Part shown: positions 15,442-21,797 of the stretch, one piece after another | Layout: each line of letters begins with the position of its first letter | Numbering within the stretch: the first letter of the stretch is position 1 | NCBI GenBank assembly: GCA_022013205.1 | Contig: JAKLQT010000027.1 | Location: 1 to 21,871, forward strand | DNA: 21,871 bases | From: Candidatus Omnitrophota bacterium | Lineage (GTDB): Bacteria > Omnitrophota > Gorgyraeia > B26-G9 | Reading direction: 5' to 3' | The notes under the pieces: model-generated | Seen by the model: only the letters and a program-made list of their open reading frames with translations | The model's database searches: none | Told to the model about the DNA's origin: nothing | Made by a program: the position numbers and the translations under genes

Positions 15442-15905
15442 GATTTTAAAATATTGAAAAGTTCCTCCAGTGATTGTGAAATTATCTTTGTCCCTGATAT
15501 TACAGGCATGAAATTTGTGTCAGCTTCCCAGCGAGGCACAATATGAATATGCAAATGCTTATCAATCCCGGCTCCTGCCACCTTGCCGATATTTAATCCG
15601 ATATTAAATCCCTGAGCGTTCATCTTTGATTTTATCTGCTTAGTGGTATACTTAATAAACTCAAACATCTCGATTAATTCATCATTATTCATTTTTTCCA
15701 GGCTGTCAATATGCCTGTATGGTACTATTAAAGTATGTCCGTTATTATATGGGAAAATGTTCAAAATTGAAAATACAAATTTTCCTCTTTTTACAATAAA
15801 ATTAGCCTTGTCCTTTTTTTGCCTTGGTTTTTGGCAGAAAATGCAACCGGTTGTTTTTTTGGCCTGGATATATTTAATACGCCAGGGAGCCCATAAGTTA
15901 TCCAT
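15438..15905 (-). CDS. HIT family nucleotide hydrolase/phosphorylase
   Basis: This 155-residue protein opens MDNLWAPWRIKYI, followed by GCIFC (C21, C24), a possible zinc site, then NNGHTLIVPYRH (54-65) and the histidine triad HLHIHIVPRW (H117, H119, H121; HxHxHxx). The LWAPWR start plus CxFC is typical of the HIT branch that includes the mycobacterial AP4A phosphorylase, so a diadenosine polyphosphate or nucleotide ester substrate is likely. A phosphorylase and a hydrolase cannot be told apart from this. AGAGGA lies 6 nt before ATG 15905. Its stop overlaps the guaA start. Confidence 0.9.
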   Translation of the reverse strand: MDNLWAPWRIKYIQAKKTTGCIFCQKPRQKKDKANFIVKRGKFVFSILNIFPYNNGHTLIVPYRHIDSLEKMNNDELIEMFEFIKYTTKQIKSKMNAQGFNIGLNIGKVAGAGIDKHLHIHIVPRWEADTNFMPVISGTKIISQSLEELFNILKS

Positions 15906-15936
15906 TTTTTTCCTCTTTGCCTGTATAAAGCTGTTT

Positions 15937-16419
15937 TTAAATAGGGATGATTGTCCCTTTTATTTTATCGGTTATTTCCAGTATGCCCACGGTCCTTTCT
16001 TTAGCGAAAACCGTATCTGTCGCGCTGCCGGGGTTAAAAAACAAAACCCCGTTCCTGGCTTCGTTAACCGGGACATGAGAGTGCCCGAAAATTATCACAT
16101 CTACATTTTTAAACTCATCTGCCATGCGGTTACTTAGATTTTTTGAAGGGCCCCAACCGTGAATTAAGCCGATCTTAAATTTTCCGGCCTTAATAATTTT
16201 TTTCTGCGGTAATTTTCTTTGGGCATGCTGTGAATCCATGTTTCCGCGTACCGCTTCAACTTTAGGCGTGATTTGGGCAAGTTCATCAAGCACGCATAAT
16301 TCCGTAAGGTCACCCGCGTGAATGATCATGTCAACATGGCTGAAACATTCTCTGATTTTATCTGGAATGCTTTCGCAGTTAACGGGAATGTGAGTGTCAG
16401 AAATTACACCGATTTTCAT
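15937..16419 (-). CDS. YfcE/MJ0936-type metallophosphodiesterase
   Basis: A 160-residue calcineurin-like phosphoesterase of the small YfcE family. The metal and catalytic motifs are in order: SDTH (D8, H10), HAGD (D37), GNMD (N60, D62), IHGWG (H87) and GHSH (H113, H115). YfcE-like enzymes hydrolyse phosphodiesters in vitro with two metals; the physiological substrate is not known. All expected metal ligands are present. The ATG (16419-16417) overlaps the TGA of the upstream ATPase gene (ATGA), and 31 nt separate it from the HIT gene. Confidence 0.9.
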   Translation of the reverse strand: MKIGVISDTHIPVNCESIPDKIRECFSHVDMIIHAGDLTELCVLDELAQITPKVEAVRGNMDSQHAQRKLPQKKIIKAGKFKIGLIHGWGPSKNLSNRMADEFKNVDVIIFGHSHVPVNEARNGVLFFNPGSATDTVFAKERTVGILEITDKIKGTIIPI

Positions 16420-18038
16420 TTAATTATCCTTGGTTTTTCAAATAGAGAAAAAAGATCATTTACAGTATTTTGATCCCATATCCAGACCTTAGCCTCCAGG
16501 GCTTTAAGCCGGGCGGTAGGATCTATGCCGTCAAGGGCAATAAGAATTTTTTTTATGCAGTCCTTCCTTCTTGCATTCTCAAGAAATGTGCCGATTTTAG
16601 CTTCATCAATGAATCCTTCTTCAATGGCGCAAAACCAGATTTTCTTTAAGCGCCGGGCATTAACTGTAGATAATCCATTGCTTTCCTTTATAACGATTTC
16701 GTCGAAATGAGTCAACATAAACCTTTTCTTATCAAGCTCTACTATTTCGTTTTCAAATTTTTCGAACAGCTCCTTTAAGCGAACTGAAAGCTTCTTTTGC
16801 GATTCCAAAGAAAACTTGAGCATTAATCCTTTTATACTATTTTCAAATTCATTGGAAGCATTGTTCGCGTCCATGTTAAATGAAAATTGCTGCGGGTAAA
16901 GAACCAGCTTTAACCAATGCGCGAGAAGCGGGTCATTTATGCAGTTGAAAACCCCTTTTTTTGTTATTACATCCCATTGAATAAGCTTGTTTATGTGGCG
17001 GTTAATTTCAGCGGTTTTACGGTTAATGTGCTTTCCTATCTGCTTAGGCTTTTTTATCCCGCTTGCCAGCGCAAGAAGTATTGAAGGATAAAGATTATTA
17101 TGATTTGTGTTTAATAAACAATGATATTTATTGTTGAAGTGCTGATTCAATATGCCATGGTTTTTATATAGAGTTTCCCCCAGAGCCATGATCACGATAT
17201 CCTCGTTTACCGGGTCGGAGTTTCCGTCATGACACAAAGATTTTATTTGCTCCGTAAGGATATAAAGGTAAAATGGATAGCCGCCGGTCAAATATATAAG
17301 AAAATTTTTTAGCTCCGCGCTAATTTTAACTGTTCCCAGCCTCTTTTCGATGAATTCCCCCGATGTCCTGGCGTTAAAAGGCAGTATATTTATTATTTCA
17401 AAGTTTCCGAATAAAAGACTGAGTTTTTTGTTGAGGATATTGCGGGCCTGATGCGTCGCTGAGCTGACCATAATATACATAGTGTTTTTCTGTACCATTA
17501 TTTTATTGCTTAGCTCAAAGTAGGGTTTGCTTAGTTCAAAATTATCCAGATTTTGGAATTCATCAAAAATCAGCAGCAGCGGTTTTTTAGTCTCATCATA
17601 TAAAAATTGCGGCAGCTCAAGCACTAAAGAAAATATCTCATCTTTCGGGGCGGATTCCCTTATTAATTTATTTATCTGTATTACCGCGCGAACGGTCTTG
17701 GGGATTTTGGGCCTGCTCGCGTTTAAGAGAAAATCGAGGTTGTCTTCCATCTCTATATGCTCGCTTATCAGGAATTGATACAACAGGATCCCAATGAAGT
17801 TCTTAGCGAAAACCTCAAGGGATTTAGGTTTTAAATAAATATATATGGGGATGATCTTGTTATCATTGCAGTGGTGCAAAAGATTAAAGATCAGGGATGT
17901 TTTACCAAGGCTCTGCGGGCCGACGATCGCGATGTTCTGCCTGTATTTATTCTTAAGGCCGTTTACCCTGTTTAATAAAAGTTTAAGGATCTCAGGCCTT
18001 TCGTAGTTTTCTAATTCAGGTATTGGTATGTTTTCCAT
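16416..18038 (-). CDS. AAA-type ATPase (archaeal ATPase/STAND-like) with degenerate nuclease-like C-terminus
   Basis: About 540 residues. The ATPase domain has Walker A GPQSLGKT (residues 40-47), Walker B LLLIFDEFQNLD (about 154-165) and a sensor-like MYIMVSSAT, matching the ATPase_2 family common in archaea and uncultured bacteria. A winged-helix region follows (HINRKTAEINRHINKLIQWD, then DPLLAHWLKLVLYP). The C-terminal 140 residues resemble the PD-(D/E)xK nuclease fold seen in relatives (FDEIVIKE, then IKKILIALDGIDPTARLKAL), but I cannot find an ExK or QxK pair, so nuclease activity is doubtful. Members of this family are often of unknown function. Start is uncertain: ATG 18038, or TTG 18053 directly after the stop of the lipoprotein gene. 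Its stop overlaps the phosphodiesterase start. Confidence 0.8.
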   Translation of the reverse strand: MENIPIPELENYERPEILKLLLNRVNGLKNKYRQNIAIVGPQSLGKTSLIFNLLHHCNDNKIIPIYIYLKPKSLEVFAKNFIGILLYQFLISEHIEMEDNLDFLLNASRPKIPKTVRAVIQINKLIRESAPKDEIFSLVLELPQFLYDETKKPLLLIFDEFQNLDNFELSKPYFELSNKIMVQKNTMYIMVSSATHQARNILNKKLSLLFGNFEIINILPFNARTSGEFIEKRLGTVKISAELKNFLIYLTGGYPFYLYILTEQIKSLCHDGNSDPVNEDIVIMALGETLYKNHGILNQHFNNKYHCLLNTNHNNLYPSILLALASGIKKPKQIGKHINRKTAEINRHINKLIQWDVITKKGVFNCINDPLLAHWLKLVLYPQQFSFNMDANNASNEFENSIKGLMLKFSLESQKKLSVRLKELFEKFENEIVELDKKRFMLTHFDEIVIKESNGLSTVNARRLKKIWFCAIEEGFIDEAKIGTFLENARRKDCIKKILIALDGIDPTARLKALEAKVWIWDQNTVNDLFSLFEKPRIIK

Positions 18039-18053
18039 AGGCTTTGTTTCCAA

Positions 18054-18743
18054 TTAAGGCAAATAGAGCAAAGGATTTTGCGCCTTATTATTTATTCTCA
18101 ATTCAAAATGCACAATACAGCGTGATGTTCTGCCGGAGCTTCCGGCATAAGCTATTGTCTGCCCCTGTTTCACATAAGCACCGGTTTTGACCAGATTTTT
18201 CTCATTGTTAGCGTATATGGTGGAAAAGTTATCACTGTGTTCTATGATGATGGCCTTTCCGTAGCCGCGCAAATTTGCGCAGGTGAAAATAACATTTCCC
18301 GCCTCAGCCGCGCTTATTGATGCCCCGGGTTTGGCAATTATATCAATGCCCTGGTTGTTAACATTTTTTTTAATCTGATTAAAACAGCTTGCCAGTTCCC
18401 CCTTGTATGGCCAAACAAAAGACGTCACCTGGCTCAAAGGCTGCTTGATCTTTTTTGTTGCGCGTAATGTTTCCGGAACAAATATCCTCTGGCCGGTTTC
18501 AATTCTACAGGTGTTGGAAATTTCATTAAACTCCGCCAGGCGCTCCATATCAACTGAATAAATCCGGCTGATACTCCATAGAGTCTCCCCCTTTTTCACA
18601 AGATGATAAAAGCCATCGGCTGTAGCCTTTTTTATCGGAGGTGTCTTAAGATCAGGCAGTGAGCATATGGTTTTTTTTGCGGCACACCCTGTTGTTAAGG
18701 AAACGCATATTATTATCAGAATTAGTTTTATTAATTTATTCAT
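18054..18743 (-). CDS. LysM lipoprotein with degenerate M23 (LytM) domain, NlpD-like
   Basis: The 229-residue protein has a lipoprotein signal peptide with lipobox LTTGC (C20), a LysM domain (46-90, YHLVKKGETLWSIS to IETGQRIFVP) and an M23/LytM fold (about 108-229). In active M23 enzymes the sites read HxGxD, YxH and HxH. Here they are NQGID (N130), YANN (N179) and CIVHFEL (I210, H212). The Asp and the last His remain, but a zinc ligand and the catalytic histidines are replaced. That pattern fits NlpD or EnvC type activators of cell-wall amidases rather than a peptidase. AAAGG lies about 7 nt before ATG 18743. It follows the tRNA and begins the run down to pilZ-pilT. Confidence 0.88.
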   Translation of the reverse strand: MNKLIKLILIIICVSLTTGCAAKKTICSLPDLKTPPIKKATADGFYHLVKKGETLWSISRIYSVDMERLAEFNEISNTCRIETGQRIFVPETLRATKKIKQPLSQVTSFVWPYKGELASCFNQIKKNVNNQGIDIIAKPGASISAAEAGNVIFTCANLRGYGKAIIIEHSDNFSTIYANNEKNLVKTGAYVKQGQTIAYAGSSGRTSRCIVHFELRINNKAQNPLLYLP

Positions 18744-18846
18744 CGCAACCTTTTCAATGGCTGTGCTACACTGCTTTTTGCTTTGCCCACTTTTAACTTT
18801 TTACTTGTTACTTTTTACTTAGAACCGAGTTCTTCGGTTTTTATTA
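18744..18846 (-). other. Short spacer between the lipoprotein gene and tRNA-Gly
   Basis: This 103-nt spacer contains the 7-nt repeat array at 18790-18824 and a small hairpin AACCGA/TCGGTT (18823-18839). The hairpin is followed by TTTTATT only on the plus strand, so it resembles a terminator in the direction opposite to the genes. I see no good promoter for the lipoprotein gene. Confidence 0.45.
18790..18824. repeat. Degenerate 7-nt tandem repeat array A (five units)
   Basis: The plus strand reads CTTTTAA, CTTTTTA, CTTGTTA, CTTTTTA, CTTAGAA: five consecutive 7-nt units that all begin CTT. The period is exact, and substitutions fall mostly in the last four bases. It lies between tRNA-Gly and the LysM lipoprotein gene. 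Confidence 0.65.
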
Positions 18847-18920
18847 TGGAGCGGGCGAAGGGAATCGAACCCTCATATTCAGCTTGGGAAGCTGATGTTC
18901 TACCACTGAACTACGCCCGC
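18847..18920 (-). tRNA. tRNA-Gly (anticodon CCC)
   Basis: The minus strand folds as a standard cloverleaf: acceptor GCGGGCG (18920-18914) with CGCCCGC (18857-18851), D-arm GTTC...GAAC, anticodon stem TCAGC/GCTGA around the 7-nt loop TTCCCAA, and a T-arm with GAGGG, TTCGATT and CCCTT. The anticodon CCC reads GGG glycine codons. The discriminator base is T, and the CCA tail is encoded (18849-18847). The 74-nt length is typical for tRNA-Gly. I see no clear promoter directly upstream. Confidence 0.95.
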
Positions 18921-19128
18921 ATCGTTTGTATTACGAAAGATCACGCTTGGCCCCGCCATTTAGTCTAGGGTTGAGGTAAACGGTAGCGAAGCCCCCTCCA
19001 CACTGCAAGGCGGGCAGGCGTATCGTCTGTCGGTTACGGTAACGTTTTTATTATTTGTTTCTTACGAAACCTCCAGACGCAACCGAAACGGGCTGCGCGA
19101 CCCAAACCTAAACCTTACTTAATTTTAT

Positions 19129-19149
19129 GCTAAGAGCTATGAGCTAAGA
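19129..19149. repeat. Degenerate 7-nt tandem repeat array B (three units)
   Basis: Plus strand GCTAAGA, GCTATGA, GCTAAGA: three units with one substitution. It has the same 7-nt period as the arrays at 18790-18824 and 19239-19273 but a different core sequence. Confidence 0.6.
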
Positions 19150-19190
19150 TATGCTTTTCGGTTTTTCACACGCTATTCGCTGATTTGTGT

Positions 19191-19204
19191 AACTTATAAC
19201 TCGC
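19191..19204. repeat. Two-unit copy of the array C heptamer
   Basis: Plus strand AACTTAT, AACTCGC. The first unit is identical to the last unit of the array at 19239-19273, and the second differs slightly from its other units. The two are separated by the nested hairpin at about 19208-19237. Confidence 0.45.
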
Positions 19205-19238
19205 CTGCCCTCTATAGCCTTCTTAGGCGAAGGAGGGT

Positions 19239-19273
19239 AACTCATAATTCGTCACTCGTAATTCGTAACTTAT
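19239..19273. repeat. Degenerate 7-nt tandem repeat array C (five units)
   Basis: Plus strand AACTCAT, AATTCGT, CACTCGT, AATTCGT, AACTTAT: five consecutive 7-nt units, consensus roughly AAYTCGT. The array runs into the end of thiC and includes its stop codon (19272-19270). Confidence 0.65.
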
Positions 19274-20547
19274 TTGCCGTCCATTAGTTTCATGGAGCAA
19301 AAATCTCCGCACATTGTACAGGCATCCTTAACTTTTGGGATTGAAGATGCCCTGCCCATCCTGGCTTTTTCCGGATCAAATGACATAGCAATTTGCTTCT
19401 GCCATTTTCTTTTTTTTCTTGCAATACTCATCATTTTATCTTTAGCCCACGCCTGAGTGCTTCCTCGGGCCAGGTCGCCGCTGTGAGCAGCTATTTTACT
19501 AGCAATTACACCCTGCTTTATGTCTTCGATATCAGGCAGCTTTAAATGTTCGGCAGGGGTAACGAAACATAGATAGTCTGCGCCGTACGCCGCAGCAATG
19601 CCTGATCCGATGGCAGCGCTAATATGATCATAACCAAGGCCGATGTCAGTTACCAGCGGCCCGAGAACATAGAATGGAGCTCCGTAACAGTACTTTTTCT
19701 GCAGAGTTATATTTCTTTTAATCTGGTTTATCGGTACATGGCCGGGGCCCTCGATCATAACCTGCACGCCGTTTTTTTGCGCTTTTTCAGCCAGCATTCC
19801 CAGCAGCTTTAATTCCGCTATTTGAGGCCTGTCGGTCGCGTCCAGTATTGTACCCGGCCTCAAACCGTCACCAAGGCTTAAGGTTATGTCATATTCTCTG
19901 GCAATTTTAAGGACATTATCAAAGTATTCGAATAATGGATTTTCTTTTTTGTTTTTCCTGATCCATCTGGCAGTCATGGCCCCGCCCCGGCTTACTATGC
20001 CCATGAGACGCGGATAATTATCCAGGCAATTCAGCGTTTTTTTTGTTATTCCGCAGTGAATGGTAAAAAAATCTACTCCGTTTTCAGCCTGTGTTTTTAA
20101 CACATCGAAAATATCATTCTTACTCATTCTTAAAAAAGAACCGTATTTTTTTTGCGCGTTAATGCTTGCCTCATAGATAGGTACTGTACCTATAGGCACG
20201 CTTGAATGTGCCAGTATGGAATTTTGAATCTTTCTGATATTACCCCCGACGCTTAGATCCATTACGGTATCTGCGCCGAAAAATATAGCGGTTTTTAACT
20301 TTTTGATCTCCCCCCTCAAATCAATGTTATCCGAGGATGTTCCGATGTTGGCGTTTATTTTTACACGCATCATCTTACCGATGCCGCAAGGAGATTTAAT
20401 GCTGCGCTTGCGGTTAGCCGGGATAACCACTTTGCCCTCGCTAATAAGCTTTATAAGCAGTTTTTTGTCTATGTTTTCTTTTTTAGCGATTTTGCCGATC
20501 AAGGAGGTGCTTTTTCCTGTTCTCGCGATATCAACTAATGTTTTCAT
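19270..20547 (-). CDS. thiC: Phosphomethylpyrimidine synthase (short form)
   Basis: ThiC converts aminoimidazole ribotide to HMP phosphate, the pyrimidine half of thiamin, by a radical SAM reaction. At 425 residues it is the short form common in anaerobes, lacking the extra N-terminal domain of the E. coli type. Motifs include RVKINANIGTSSD, FFGADTVMDLSVGGNIR, VPIGTVPIYEA, FFTIHCGI, SRGGAMTARWIRK, LSLGDGLRPG, MIEGPGHVPINQI, LGPLVTDIGLGYDHI and GADYLCFVTPAEHL. The C-terminal cluster motif reads CTMCGDFCSM (C410, C413, C417), which is CX2CX3C rather than the CX2CX4C usually quoted. The start at ATG 20547 has no clear ribosome-binding site. No TPP riboswitch is recognisable upstream. Confidence 0.97.
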   Translation of the reverse strand: MKTLVDIARTGKSTSLIGKIAKKENIDKKLLIKLISEGKVVIPANRKRSIKSPCGIGKMMRVKINANIGTSSDNIDLRGEIKKLKTAIFFGADTVMDLSVGGNIRKIQNSILAHSSVPIGTVPIYEASINAQKKYGSFLRMSKNDIFDVLKTQAENGVDFFTIHCGITKKTLNCLDNYPRLMGIVSRGGAMTARWIRKNKKENPLFEYFDNVLKIAREYDITLSLGDGLRPGTILDATDRPQIAELKLLGMLAEKAQKNGVQVMIEGPGHVPINQIKRNITLQKKYCYGAPFYVLGPLVTDIGLGYDHISAAIGSGIAAAYGADYLCFVTPAEHLKLPDIEDIKQGVIASKIAAHSGDLARGSTQAWAKDKMMSIARKKRKWQKQIAMSFDPEKARMGRASSIPKVKDACTMCGDFCSMKLMDGK

Positions 20548-20878
20548 TTTTATCTTTTTTATGCTTTTTGGTTAAAGGAATTGTAATCCAGGAGGATTTG
20601 CAGGTTTAGAATTAATGAAAAGCAGATTATTTTTATAGGAATAATATCGCCATACACAGCCTGTAATCAGCAAGGCTTTCTGTATGCTGAATTTGAAATA
20701 GTTAAATGCGGCACTCAGTAAATCAAGATGAACTGCTTATCCGGGCCATGCACTATTATTGCGCTATAATTATTCCTAAAGCTGCAAAACAATCCTTTAT
20801 ACTCAATCCGGCAAAATGTTTCCGGAGGCAGTCCATTTATTTAAATCTCTGCTTTATTCAAAACCAAATCCTGAATTC
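20548..20878 (-). other. 331-nt gap between thiD2 and thiC, no recognised gene
   Basis: I see no gene with a start codon and family resemblance here. One minus-strand frame stays open for about 55 codons before TAA near 20574 but lacks an ATG start. An imperfect hairpin (CATACA...TGTATG with inner AGCC/GGCT, 20651-20686) lies about 105 nt before thiC. A 5-bp TCCGG/CCGGA dyad lies near 20805-20825. The CTGAGA and CCTGATCTGG-like motifs of a TPP riboswitch are absent. This could be an untranslated leader or decayed sequence. Confidence 0.45.
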
Positions 20879-21343
20879 TTACGTGTTATTATTACACAAT
20901 TTTGTGATTTTTTCAATAGCTTCTTTTTCTATATGGTAAATTCTGTATCTAAGCTTTTTGAACCTCATCGAAGCCTTCTTGTCAAAAAGCTTGAAGAATT
21001 CTTCTAATACTCTAACTGATTCTTTAACCCTCTGGGCGTTGGCCAGAAATATGTCCGCGATATTCTTTCTTTTAAGCTCTGTATTTACGGACTTTTTCCC
21101 AACGTCTTTAATTATTTGCCGCTCTTTTAGAATGATTACACTTTGTAGAAAACCGCCTTCTTTGATGTATTCGGTTATTGCGTGGCGGATCTTCCTGGTT
21201 TGCGCGGTTAATTTCCGATCATCCATAATAAACCTTAATATATCCTCAATAACCCGCAAACCTTCTTTTAATCGATTTAAATTAGCGTCGATAACCCGGC
21301 ATATTTTTTTATTAAAGTATGTTTTTTTTAACAATTTTTTCAA
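20879..21343 (-). CDS. thiD2: ThiD2-type HMP phosphate kinase, stand-alone
   Basis: This roughly 154-residue helical protein matches the ThiD2 domain, known fused to ThiE in cyanobacteria and others, and described as a monofunctional HMP-P kinase. Hallmarks are VIDANLNRLKEGLRVIEDIL with RFIMDD, then RKIRHAI, the middle loop LKERQIIKDVGKKS (corresponding to the usual RDTxxDVG), and the second repeat-like half FLANAQRVKESVRVLEEF with KLRYRIYHIEK. The protein would phosphorylate HMP-P to HMP-PP, the step after ThiC, and thiC lies 331 nt downstream. The start is uncertain: no ATG precedes the conserved core, and TTG 21343 or TTG 21334 would both overlap the end of rfaE2. There is no clear ribosome-binding site. 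Confidence 0.85.
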   Translation of the reverse strand: MKKLLKKTYFNKKICRVIDANLNRLKEGLRVIEDILRFIMDDRKLTAQTRKIRHAITEYIKEGGFLQSVIILKERQIIKDVGKKSVNTELKRKNIADIFLANAQRVKESVRVLEEFFKLFDKKASMRFKKLRYRIYHIEKEAIEKITKLCNNNT

Positions 21344-21797
21344 TTATTTTAGATGTTGAGTAACCTTTAAGAAATTTTGCTCTGAGTACTTTTCCGCCGT
21401 ATTTTTTTATTACCTCAGCACCGACAATACTGCCTGTTTTCCAGTCCGCCCCTTTTATTAATATGTCAGGTTTAAGTTTTTTTATCAGGTTGAGAGGTGT
21501 TGACTCGTTAAATACTGTTACGAAATCAACACTTTCTAATGCCGCTATAACGCCTGCGCGGCCGTGTTCTGAAATAATGGGCCTTAAATTGCCTTTGATT
21601 CTCTTTATGGAAGAGGTGCTGTTTACGCCAACGATTAAAATATCGCCTTTTCCCCTGGCTTCTTCCAGGTATTTTACATGGGCGAAATGAAGAATGTCAA
21701 AACAGCCGTTCGTAAAAACTATTTTTTTACCTTGCTTTTTTAATTTCGCAATAATATCAGCAAGAATTTCCGCTTTCTTGATTTTTGTTTTGATCAT
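21312..21797 (-). CDS. rfaE2: D-glycero-beta-D-manno-heptose 1-phosphate adenylyltransferase
   Basis: This 161-residue nucleotidyltransferase matches the C-terminal domain of HldE as a separate protein. It makes ADP-heptose for LPS inner core. Motifs are VFTNGCFDILHFAHVKYL (27-44), GVNSTSSIKRIKGNLRPI (57-74), LIKGADWK (113-120) and the terminal GYSTSKIIEKI. The HxGH signature reads HFAH (37-40), Gly to Ala, and the usual NSDxS reads NSTSS. I chose ATG 21797, which overlaps the gmhA stop as ATGA; a TTG at 21827 would begin inside gmhA. Its 3' end overlaps the likely thiD2 start by about 32 nt. Confidence 0.93.
   Translation of the reverse strand: MIKTKIKKAEILADIIAKLKKQGKKIVFTNGCFDILHFAHVKYLEEARGKGDILIVGVNSTSSIKRIKGNLRPIISEHGRAGVIAALESVDFVTVFNESTPLNLIKKLKPDILIKGADWKTGSIVGAEVIKKYGGKVLRAKFLKGYSTSKIIEKIVKKNIL

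Larger units (their letters stand above)
18921..19269. other. 349-nt noncoding stretch between tRNA-Gly and thiC
   Basis: No convincing gene in either strand. It contains degenerate 7-nt repeat arrays (19129-19149, 19191-19204, 19239-19273), a nested hairpin (CCCTC/GAGGG around CCTTC/GAAGG, about 19208-19237), a small stem GTTTC/GAAAC near 19055-19070 and a palindromic GTTACNGTAAC near 19034-19046. The base composition is richer in CpG-containing words than the flanking genes. No tmRNA, SRP RNA or RNase P signature was recognised. Confidence 0.6.

Noticed and set aside
15643..16137. Plus-strand open frame of 164 codons
   Set aside because: It lies opposite the HIT and phosphodiesterase genes, which have intact motifs.
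16416..18038. Defence-system ATPase
   Set aside because: The flanking genes are housekeeping and tightly overlapping, and there is no partner nuclease, methylase or toxin.
18823..18845. Intrinsic terminator for tRNA-Gly
   Set aside because: The U-run follows the stem only on the plus strand, where there is no gene; in the tRNA direction there is none.
18783..18968. Plus-strand open frame across tRNA-Gly (61 codons)
   Set aside because: It reads through the tRNA on the opposite strand, has no ribosome-binding site and no family resemblance.
18790..19273. CRISPR array
   Set aside because: The repeats are 7 nt, contiguous and degenerate, with no spacers and no cas genes.
20548..20878. TPP riboswitch upstream of thiC
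   Set aside because: I looked for CTGAGA and the CCTGATCTGG-like segment on the minus strand and found neither.
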